Shown here piece after piece: positions 1 to 6,353 of a DNA stretch of 19,722 nt. The notes beneath the pieces were generated by a model. That model made no database searches and was not told where the DNA came from. It was given only the letters and a program-made list of their open reading frames with translations. The DNA comes from JAJFUG01 sp964386505. Lineage in GTDB: Bacteria; Gemmatimonadota; Glassbacteria; GWA2-58-10. The translations under genes were made by a program, and so were the position numbers. Every line of letters starts with the position of its first letter. Position 1 is the first letter of the stretch. Location: NCBI GenBank assembly GCA_964386505.1, contig CAYLSM010000069.1:1-19722 (forward strand), in the 5' to 3' direction.

Positions 1-1168
1 CCGTGCGGTCCAGGATACGGTCCCAGTTGAAATATTCACGCACGAACGCACTGCCTTGCTCGCCCAGGCTGCGGGCCAGAGAGCGGTCGGTCAGCACCCG
101 GGTCAGGGCCGCGGCCAGGGCGGACGGGTCTTTTTCGGGAACGAGCAGACCGGTGCGCTCGTGCTTGATCACGTCCACAATCCCGCCCAGGCCGCTCGCC
201 ACCACCGGGCGGCGGAACGTGAGGGCCTCGATCAGCACAACGCCCAGACCCTCGGTGTCGCCGCGCGAATCGATTATCGCTGGCAGGACAAAGCAGTCGC
301 AAGCGGAATAATAGTCTTTCAGGCCCTCGTTAGGCACCCGCCCGGCCAGATTCACCCGTGACTCAAGGCCCAGCTCGCGGACCAGATCATGCAGCGCGCC
401 CTCCAGCGGGCCGGAGCCCACGATGTCCAGGCGCACCGTCCAGGGCAGGCCCTCCAGAAGCGGCAGAGCGCGGATAAGATACTCCACCCCCTTGCGCTCC
501 ACCAGACGGCCCACGAAAAGCAGACGGCGCGGGCGGTCCGGGTCCTCGGGCGGAAGCGGGGTCCCGCCCGGATCGGGCACCGGCGAGCCGTAGGGCACCA
601 CCTCCACCCGGCAGCCGGTCCCCAGGCGCTCGATCTCGGCCCGGGTGTCGGAGCTGTTGGCGATTACAAGCCTGCTGCCGCGCAGCACAGCGCGCAGAAA
701 CGGCACGAAAGGCCTCAGCTTGCGGGTCACCCAGCGCAGCTCCACCCCGTGAAACTGGCTCACTACCGGCGCACCGGCCCAGCGCCCGGCGAACCAGCCG
801 AACAGCCCGTGCGGGAACGGCCAGTGCACGTGGATCAGGTCGTACTTTCTCTCGCGCAGCACCCGTTTCAATCCCAGCACGCCGAACAGGAGGTAGAACG
901 CCACCGGCACGGCGAAAAGCTTGTTGCGGCGCAACTGGTCCGGCACGGTCTCATCGTGCGAGAGTATCTCCCAGCGCTTCGGGAAATAGCGGAAGCGCCG
1001 CACCGGGATGCCCTTGTAGTCGTGGTCGCCCAGGCCGCGCCAGGACGGCACGTAGACCGTGACATCCACCCCCCGCGCCTTGAGACGCAGAACAGTCTCG
1101 ATCATCCAGGGGTTGAGCACATCCCTGTCATTACGGGGGAACAGGGTGGCGATGTACAGGACATTCAT
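1..1168 (-). CDS. GT4-family glycosyltransferase, 3' end beyond the window (GT4-C)
   Basis: Open frame from an ATG at 1168-1166 to the window edge, 389 codons without a stop. It is predicted to be a cytoplasmic or membrane-associated retaining glycosyltransferase that moves a nucleotide-activated sugar onto a lipid-linked glycan. The N-terminal half starts MNVLYIATLFPR and contains HVHWPFP and FHGVELRW. The C-terminal half has the donor-binding features FVGRLVERKGVEY and, near the end, EGLGVVLIE, the E-x7-E signature of GT4. It aligns almost without gaps to the 402-residue product of 3607-2399, so only about a dozen C-terminal residues should be missing. It lies 78 bases downstream of gmd, probably in the same transcript. 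The ribosome site is weak (a CGGCGG-like run). The sugar and linkage cannot be told from sequence. Confidence in the family is high. Confidence 0.92.
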   Translation of the reverse strand, partial: MNVLYIATLFPRNDRDVLNPWMIETVLRLKARGVDVTVYVPSWRGLGDHDYKGIPVRRFRYFPKRWEILSHDETVPDQLRRNKLFAVPVAFYLLFGVLGLKRVLRERKYDLIHVHWPFPHGLFGWFAGRWAGAPVVSQFHGVELRWVTRKLRPFVPFLRAVLRGSRLVIANSSDTRAEIERLGTGCRVEVVPYGSPVPDPGGTPLPPEDPDRPRRLLFVGRLVERKGVEYLIRALPLLEGLPWTVRLDIVGSGPLEGALHDLVRELGLESRVNLAGRVPNEGLKDYYSACDCFVLPAIIDSRGDTEGLGVVLIEALTFRRPVVASGLGGIVDVIKHERTGLLVPEKDPSALAAALTRVLTDRSLARSLGEQGSAFVREYFNWDRILDRT

Positions 1169-1246
1169 GCGTGCCGCCGAGGCGTCATTGCCATTTGTTC
1201 ACGGGATCGATTCCCCTCTTTCCGGAAGCGGGAAGCAAAACCCTTC

Positions 1247-2233
1247 TCAGCCCTTCTTTATCTGCCGCTCGACCAACTCCAGGTCGGTCTCGACCATCTC
1301 GCGAACCAACTGGTCAAAACTGATCGAATGGTTCCAGCCCAGGATTTTCTTCGCCTTGTCGGTCCGTCCGATCAAGAGGTCCACCTCGGCCGGGCGGAAA
1401 AAAGTCTCATCCACCTTCACATATTCATGCCAGTCGAGGCCGGCCGCGGCGAAAGCCTTTTCCACCAGATCGCGCACGGAATGGGTCTCTCCGGTGGCGA
1501 CCACATAATCATCCGGCTTATCCTGCTGAAGCATCATCCACATGGCGCGCACGTACTCGCGGGCATGACCCCAGTCGCGCTTGGCCTCCAGGTTGCCCAG
1601 GCGCACCTCGCGCTCCAGGCCCAGCTTTATCTTGGCCACGTTGTGGGTGACCTTGCGGGTGACAAACTCGAAGCCTCGGCGCGGCGACTCGTGGTTGAAC
1701 AGTATCCCGGTGGAGCCGTGCAGTCCGTAAGCCTCGCGGTAGTTGCGGGTCAGCTCGAATCCCACCACTTTGGTGATCCCGTAAGGCGAGCGCGGGTGGA
1801 ACGGGGTGGCCTCGGTCTGCGGAACCTCGTGCACCTTGCCGAACATCTCGCTCGACCCTGCAAAATAGAAGCGGCAGTGCGGGGCCAGCTCGCGCACGCA
1901 GGCCAGGACGAAATGCGTGCCGTTGATGTTGGTGTTGAACGTGGAGAACTCATCCTCGAACGAGTAGGAGACAAAGCTCTGGGCGGCCAGGTGGTAGCAC
2001 TCGTCCGGCACGATTTTCTGCACTACCTTAAACAGGCTGGGGAAACTCTCCAGCGAGGCGCTGTGCAGTTGAAGGTCCTCCAGGATATGACGGATACGAT
2101 ACATCCGGTGATCCGGGTCCTCCAGGGCCACGCGCCGCACTATCCCGTGCACCTCGTAGCCTTTTTCCAGCAGCAGCTCGGCCAGGTAGGAACCATCCTG
2201 GCCAGTGATTCCGGTGATCAGGGCTTTTTTCAT
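1247..2233 (-). CDS. gmd: GDP-mannose 4,6-dehydratase
   Basis: Converts GDP-D-mannose to GDP-4-keto-6-deoxy-D-mannose in the cytoplasm, the branch point for GDP-fucose, GDP-rhamnose, perosamine and related 6-deoxy sugars. The 328-residue protein is an extended short-chain dehydrogenase. It shows the NADP-binding loop GITGQDG at residues 8-14, the active-site segment GSSEMFG at 126-132 (Ser/Ser/Glu) and YGITK at 151-155 (catalytic Tyr and Lys). The family-typical NHESPRRG at 180-187 and GNLEAKRDWGHAREYV at 213-228 follow. Length is normal or slightly short for the family. Start is ATG with an AGGGAAAG-like ribosome site about 9 bases upstream. It is separated from the preceding glycosyltransferase by 165 bases containing a terminator, so it probably has its own promoter. 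No reductase that would finish the sugar is in the window. Confidence 0.97.
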   Translation of the reverse strand: MKKALITGITGQDGSYLAELLLEKGYEVHGIVRRVALEDPDHRMYRIRHILEDLQLHSASLESFPSLFKVVQKIVPDECYHLAAQSFVSYSFEDEFSTFNTNINGTHFVLACVRELAPHCRFYFAGSSEMFGKVHEVPQTEATPFHPRSPYGITKVVGFELTRNYREAYGLHGSTGILFNHESPRRGFEFVTRKVTHNVAKIKLGLEREVRLGNLEAKRDWGHAREYVRAMWMMLQQDKPDDYVVATGETHSVRDLVEKAFAAAGLDWHEYVKVDETFFRPAEVDLLIGRTDKAKKILGWNHSISFDQLVREMVETDLELVERQIKKG

Positions 2234-2319
2234 CTGCGCGTCTTTCCCTGTGGTGAGTCCGTCCCCGCACGGGGAGCGGAAAGGTGAATCAATTCCAGTT
2301 TTTGGTGTATCCGGCCCGG

Positions 2320-2348
2320 AATATAAACAATCCGCACTGCCCGTGAAA
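2320..2348 (-). promoter_or_regulatory. Candidate promoter for gmd and the following GT4 gene
   Basis: On the minus strand a TATATT hexamer (2325-2320, one mismatch to the sigma-70 -10 consensus) lies 17 bases downstream of TTTCAC (2348-2343), a poor -35 match. It sits just after the terminator at 2351-2369 and about 85 bases before the gmd start, where a promoter is needed if that terminator works. This is a spacing-and-composition argument only. The local AT-rich patch may be chance. Confidence 0.3.
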
Positions 2349-2350
2349 GC

Positions 2351-2369
2351 AAAAAACCCGCGCGGCGGG
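2351..2369 (-). terminator. Intrinsic terminator downstream of GT4-B
   Basis: Read on the minus strand, a 5-bp GC stem (CCCGC / GCGGG, 3-base loop) is followed at once by six T residues. It lies about 30 bases after the stop codon of the glycosyltransferase at 3607-2399. The stem is short but all G-C, and the position is what a Rho-independent terminator should have. It would separate the long upstream operon from gmd. Confidence 0.65.
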
Positions 2370-2398
2370 CATTGCGGCGAGGGGAAAAGTGAGGCTGG

Positions 2399-3607
2399 CT
2401 AACGCTTTGAGCCGGGTCCGGCCAACTGGCTGTAAAGCTGGGCCCAGCGCCCGGCTATACGCCCCGGGTCGAAGTATTCCTGCGCGAATGCGTAGCCGTC
2501 CGCGCCCAGGCGCGCGGCCAGGGCCTCATCTGTCAGCACGCGGTGGAGCGCCGCGGCCAGGGCCTTCGGGTCCTTCTCCGGCACCAGCAGCCCGGTGTGC
2601 TCATCCTTGATGATGTCCACAATCCCGCCAAGGGCGCTCGCCACTACCGGCTTGCGGTAGCAGAGTGCCTCGATCAGAACCACGCCCAGGCCCTCGGTGT
2701 CCCCCTTGTGGTCCACGATGGCGGGAAGGACAAAGCAGTCGCAGGCGGCGTAATAGCCCAGAAGGTCCTCGTTCGAGACCCGTCCGGCCAGGAACACCCT
2801 GTCCTTCAGCCCAAGCTCCTCCACCAGGGCAGCCAGTGCCCCGGACTCCGGGCCGCTGCCCACGATGTCCAGGCGTACCGGGAACGGCGACGCGAGCTCT
2901 TTCAGCGCCCGCACCAGGAACTCCACCCCCTTGCGCTCCACCAGGCGGCCGACAAACAGCACCCGCCGCACCCGCCCCGGACCGCCCTCGGGCGGCGGAC
3001 ACTCCCGCGGCGGCGGCACCGGCGAGCCGTAGGGGATCAGCTCAACGTGCGTGCCCGGACAGACCGCCTCAATCTCGGCCGCGGTGTGTGAGCTGATCGC
3101 GCTCACCATGTCGCTGCCGCGGATCACACTGCGTAGGAACGGAATGAAAAGCTTCATCTTGGCGCGGACCCAGCGCAGCTCCACGCCGTAAAACTGGGTC
3201 ACCAGCGGCAGCCCCGACCAGCGGCGGGCGAACCAGCCGAACACTCCCAGCGGGAACGGCCAGTGCACGTGGATCAGGTCGAACCTGTCCAGCCGCAGCA
3301 CCCGCCGCAACCCCAGCACACCGAACAGAATGTAGGGCAGCACGAGCAGGATGAAGAGCTTGTTCTTGCGTATCTGTTCAGGGATGGTCTCATCGTGGGA
3401 GAGAAGTTCCCAGCGGCGAAGACAGTAGCGGAACCGCCGCACCTGGACCCCGTGCACCACCTGGTCACCCAGGCCGCGGCTGGAGCAGGTGTAGACTGTC
3501 ACCTCCACCCCCTTCTCTCGCAGGCGCTGGATGTTCTCGACCATCCAGGGGGTGATTATGTCATCCTCAGCGCGCGGGAACGAGGTGACGATGAACAGCA
3601 CTTTCAC
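2399..3607 (-). CDS. GT4-family glycosyltransferase (GT4-B)
   Basis: Complete 402-residue GT-B fold glycosyltransferase, probably a retaining enzyme acting at the cytoplasmic face on a lipid-linked acceptor. Visible features: N-terminal Rossmann start MKVLFIVTSFPR; HVHWPFPLG near 113-121; YGVELRW at 140-146; donor-binding FVGRLVERKG at 218-227; and the GT4 E-x7-E signature EGLGVVLIE at 305-313, followed by a GGIVDIIK loop. It is a clear paralog of the product of 1168-1, co-linear and about half or more identical over the N-terminal 60 residues by eye. Its ATG overlaps the stop of the upstream membrane protein by four bases (ATGA), which indicates translational coupling. A terminator follows 30 bases after its stop. 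Acceptor and donor are unknown. Confidence 0.95.
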   Translation of the reverse strand: MKVLFIVTSFPRAEDDIITPWMVENIQRLREKGVEVTVYTCSSRGLGDQVVHGVQVRRFRYCLRRWELLSHDETIPEQIRKNKLFILLVLPYILFGVLGLRRVLRLDRFDLIHVHWPFPLGVFGWFARRWSGLPLVTQFYGVELRWVRAKMKLFIPFLRSVIRGSDMVSAISSHTAAEIEAVCPGTHVELIPYGSPVPPPRECPPPEGGPGRVRRVLFVGRLVERKGVEFLVRALKELASPFPVRLDIVGSGPESGALAALVEELGLKDRVFLAGRVSNEDLLGYYAACDCFVLPAIVDHKGDTEGLGVVLIEALCYRKPVVASALGGIVDIIKDEHTGLLVPEKDPKALAAALHRVLTDEALAARLGADGYAFAQEYFDPGRIAGRWAQLYSQLAGPGSKR

Positions 3608-5238
3608 TTGAGCACCTCCAGCACCCAGGTGGCGGGGTCGCCGGTGCGGTGGACGATCTTGAACCTGTCCTGGTGTTTCTGCAGCGCCGGGACAAGATAG
3701 CGCAGCGTGGTGCCGCTCACCTGGTCCACGATTACATAGTTGGCCTGCGTGACCTCGGCCATCACGGCCTCGGTATCGGTGGTGAACGGGTAGCCCACCA
3801 CGGTGCGGTGGCTCCAGAGGTAAACCAGGCGCGGTTTGCGCGAGGACACTACCGAGGAGTCCGGGGTGTTGTCGCGCACCCAGTCGGCGGCCTCGAAGAA
3901 ACGCCGCCAGTTGGGAGGGTAGCCGGCATAGCGGTCGCCGGAACTCCAGGCGGCCAGCATGCGCACGTTAGCGGGAACCCGCACGAGCTGGGCGCTCAGC
4001 GACAGCGCCGCCACGGCGATTAGGGCCCCGGCCGCCGCAACCGCGGCCTGCGCGCGCCAGGGACGGACCAGGCCCACGAGCAGTTCCACGGCCGAGGCCA
4101 GATAGTACAGCATCAGCGGGATGAGCGGCATGATGAAACGCACGTCGCTCCAGGCATCCGGCCAGACCAGCACTATGCCAAGGAAAAAGGCGAAATAGGC
4201 CTCCAGCATGCCCAGGCCGTCCCGGACTATCTTTCCGAGCAGCCCGGTCACCACCAGCAGGCTCACCAATACCGACAGCCAGACCGCCGGTGCGGTCACG
4301 GCCCAGAGGCTTTCGGAGCCGAGCAGCGCCCGTCCTGTCTCCGCTCCGCCGTAGATCGCGATATTGTGGCCGATCCGGGTCGCCAGGTCGGACAGGCCGA
4401 TCGTGCCCAGCTCGGGGCTGTAGGGGTTTTTCAGCATGAACGCCCCGGCCACGGCCGAACTCTCGGTGCTGACAAGATGGTTGCGGATGCTCCAGGGCGC
4501 CATCAGCACGGCCACGGCCAGGAAGAAAACGGCCAGGGCTTTCCACTGCCTCCGCACCGCGAAAAAGAGCAGCCCGCCGCCCACGAAAGCCACCCCGATC
4601 GAGCGGATGTGGGCGGTAAACACCAGACTGAGCACGGCCAGCCAGAACGGCCGCCCGAACCGCACCGTCCCGCCGCCGCGGGTGGCCTCGGTCAGGAAAT
4701 ACAGTGCCAGCAGGCTGGAACAGAGGAAAGCCTCCTCGGTCAGCACCCAGTGCGAGTAGTCCACCAGCACGGGGTTGAGCGCAAAGCAGAGCGTGGCCGC
4801 GGCCGCGGTCACCGGCGCGGCGTTCTGCCGCATGATCCGGGCGAACAGGAAAACCGCCAGCAGCGAAAAAGCCATTGACAGGAGCTTGAGCAGGGCGAAA
4901 TCCGGCCCGACCAGGGCCACCAGCGGGGCCAGCAGCAGCGGGTACCCGAACGGGTACTGGGTATGCGGCACGGCCGGCCCCGGCCCAATGCTCTGCGTAT
5001 AACCGTCCCCCAAGCGCAGAATGCTCTGGGCCAGAATCACATAGCTGGCGTTATCGCCGCCGGTGTGCGGCTTGGGGTCGAACAGAAGGAAGCAGAGCAA
5101 AAGGTTGGCCAGCAGGGAGATCAGCAGAACTGTCCGGCTGTTGCGCCCGGCCCAGGCTGTCAGAGGGGACAGGGATGCGGGGGCCGCTGGCCCCGGCGCG
5201 TTGACTGGGGTTTTCTGTCGTGTTCTGGCCAAATTCAC
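3604..5238 (-). CDS. GT-C / ArnT-PMT-like integral membrane glycosyltransferase, start uncertain
   Basis: Multi-pass membrane protein resembling the GT39/GT83 (PMT, ArnT) type. These enzymes take a sugar from a polyprenyl-phosphate donor and transfer it on the periplasmic side. After the first hydrophobic helix comes a loop with GGDNASYV, whose Asp fits the acidic residue of the first external loop in GT-C enzymes, then further helices and a TEEAF motif. The C-terminal ~120 residues, from about DWVRDNTPDS onward, look soluble. I chose the GTG at 5238-5236 (544 residues). The frame stays open to an ATG at 5319, but that extension reads through the double-hairpin repeat at 5288-5335 and is hydrophilic, unlike the family. 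No start has a strong ribosome site. The stop overlaps the next gene's ATG by four bases. It follows a polyprenyl-phosphate sugar synthase, its likely donor supplier. Confidence 0.85.
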   Translation of the reverse strand: MNLARTRQKTPVNAPGPAAPASLSPLTAWAGRNSRTVLLISLLANLLLCFLLFDPKPHTGGDNASYVILAQSILRLGDGYTQSIGPGPAVPHTQYPFGYPLLLAPLVALVGPDFALLKLLSMAFSLLAVFLFARIMRQNAAPVTAAAATLCFALNPVLVDYSHWVLTEEAFLCSSLLALYFLTEATRGGGTVRFGRPFWLAVLSLVFTAHIRSIGVAFVGGGLLFFAVRRQWKALAVFFLAVAVLMAPWSIRNHLVSTESSAVAGAFMLKNPYSPELGTIGLSDLATRIGHNIAIYGGAETGRALLGSESLWAVTAPAVWLSVLVSLLVVTGLLGKIVRDGLGMLEAYFAFFLGIVLVWPDAWSDVRFIMPLIPLMLYYLASAVELLVGLVRPWRAQAAVAAAGALIAVAALSLSAQLVRVPANVRMLAAWSSGDRYAGYPPNWRRFFEAADWVRDNTPDSSVVSSRKPRLVYLWSHRTVVGYPFTTDTEAVMAEVTQANYVIVDQVSGTTLRYLVPALQKHQDRFKIVHRTGDPATWVLEVLK

Positions 5239-5287
5239 CCCGAAGGCTGTTTCAGGCTTCCGTGAAATGTTACCGTATAAAAACCGC

Positions 5288-5335
5288 AGGGGCGGACCCA
5301 TGTGTCCGCCCGGGCGCACACGCGGGTGCGCCCCT
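5288..5335. repeat. Double-hairpin, REP/BIME-like palindromic element
   Basis: Two perfect 8-bp stems, each with a 6-base loop, stand back to back. GGGCGGAC at 5290-5297 pairs with GTCCGCCC at 5304-5311; GGGCGCAC at 5312-5319 pairs with GTGCGCCC at 5326-5333. The whole element is bounded by AGGGGC (5288-5293) and GCCCCT (5330-5335), themselves inverted repeats. It lies between the GT2 stop (5387) and the likely start of the GT-C protein (5238). On the minus strand the first hairpin is followed within about six bases by TTTTTA, so it could also weaken or end transcription. The architecture is that of bacterial extragenic palindromic repeats; only this one copy is in the window. Confidence 0.75.
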
Positions 5336-5386
5336 CCAGGAAAAATCCCTTTCGACGGGCGCTATGCGCTTTAGTACTCCGTACGC

Positions 5387-6328
5387 TCATTCGCCTGAGC
5401 GGCGCTGCCGCCGCTCGATGCGCTCCAGGCGTTCCAGGAGCTGGCCGATCAGCTCGGTCAGGAATCCCAGGCTGAACAGCAGCACCCCGGCCAGCACGAA
5501 CAGGATCACCAGGTAAAGCAGCGGACGGTAACCGTGCAGCAGCACGATCCGGTAGTACAGGGCCACCAGGCCTGTGACGAACCCGCAGAACAGCAGACCC
5601 AGGCCGGCCGTGCCGAACAGGGTCATCGGCTTGCGGCCGAAACCCAGCATCATTTTCACGCTCAGCAGGTCGAGCAGGCCGATCATCACCCGCCAGTGCC
5701 CTGAGTATTTGGCCTGGCCGTGACGGCGCGGCAGCAGCTCGATATCGATCTCACCCAGCCGGAATCCCTTGTAGTGGGCGAAGACCGCGAAAAAGCGGTG
5801 CCAGTCGTGACGCAGGTGCACCGCCTCGATCACCTCGCGGCGGAAAGCTTTCATCGAGTTGAGGTCGTGCACCGGCACCTTGAACAGCATCTGCGACAGG
5901 CGGTTGTAGATCGAGGAGACAAACCGCTTCGTATAATGCCCCACCTTGCGGCCGCAGACCATGTCGTAGCCCTGGCGCATCTTTTCCACGAAGCGCGCGA
6001 TGTCCTCGGGCGCGTGCTGCATGTCGGCGTCGTACAGTACGATCACCTCACCGGTAGCCGCCTCGGCTCCGGTCAGCATGGCCTCGGTCTTGCCGAAATT
6101 GGTGCGGTGGCGCAGCACGGTCAGGCGCGGCTCGTCCTCGGCGCAGCGTGTCGCCTCCTCCCAGGTCCCGTCCGTGCTGCCGTCGTCCACCAGCACGATC
6201 TGCCCGCTCAGGCCGTGGCTGTCGAACAGCGCGCCGAGCACCTGCACCAGTTCGGGGATATTCTCCACCTCGTTGTAGGCCGGGACCAGGACAGTCACAT
6301 CCGGACGGCTCTGCCGGGCTGAATCCAT
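5387..6328 (-). CDS. GT2 polyprenyl-phosphate sugar synthase (DPM1/GtrB-like) with two C-terminal membrane helices
   Basis: Predicted to move a sugar from a nucleotide donor to undecaprenyl-type phosphate on the cytoplasmic face, making a lipid donor for GT-C enzymes. The 313-residue protein has PAYNEVENI near 16-24, VDDGSTDG at 47-54, NFGKTEAM, the catalytic acidic cluster DADMQ at 100-104, and DLNSMKAFRREV at 155-166, all in the usual GT-A order. Two hydrophobic helices follow at about 237-258 and 269-291, with a short basic C-terminal tail. This is the length and topology of GtrB and related polyprenyl-phosphate glycosyltransferases. ATG start, 25 bases after the upstream GT-C gene, with another GT-C gene downstream. 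That arrangement supports a donor-maker/user pairing. Sugar identity (glucose, mannose, GlcNAc or other) is not readable. Confidence 0.93.
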   Translation of the reverse strand: MDSARQSRPDVTVLVPAYNEVENIPELVQVLGALFDSHGLSGQIVLVDDGSTDGTWEEATRCAEDEPRLTVLRHRTNFGKTEAMLTGAEAATGEVIVLYDADMQHAPEDIARFVEKMRQGYDMVCGRKVGHYTKRFVSSIYNRLSQMLFKVPVHDLNSMKAFRREVIEAVHLRHDWHRFFAVFAHYKGFRLGEIDIELLPRRHGQAKYSGHWRVMIGLLDLLSVKMMLGFGRKPMTLFGTAGLGLLFCGFVTGLVALYYRIVLLHGYRPLLYLVILFVLAGVLLFSLGFLTELIGQLLERLERIERRQRRSGE

Positions 6329-6353
6329 GAGACCTCTCGTCGTTTTTGTGGCC

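Noticed and set aside
1169..1246. Possible terminator between gmd and GT4-C
   Set aside because: There is a TTTT run and a direct repeat of GCTTCC, but no stable stem precedes the run, so the two genes are better treated as one transcript.
389..2287. Long plus-strand open frame (632 codons) opposite gmd and GT4-C
   Set aside because: It is antisense to two genes with clear motifs on the minus strand, its protein is rich in His/Gln/Arg/Ala with no recognisable domain, and it spans two genes and their gap. It arises from GC-rich codon bias.
5371..5386. Small inverted repeat GTAC-TCC-GTAC after the GT2 gene
   Set aside because: Only 4-bp arms; expected by chance and with no associated T-tract or other signal.
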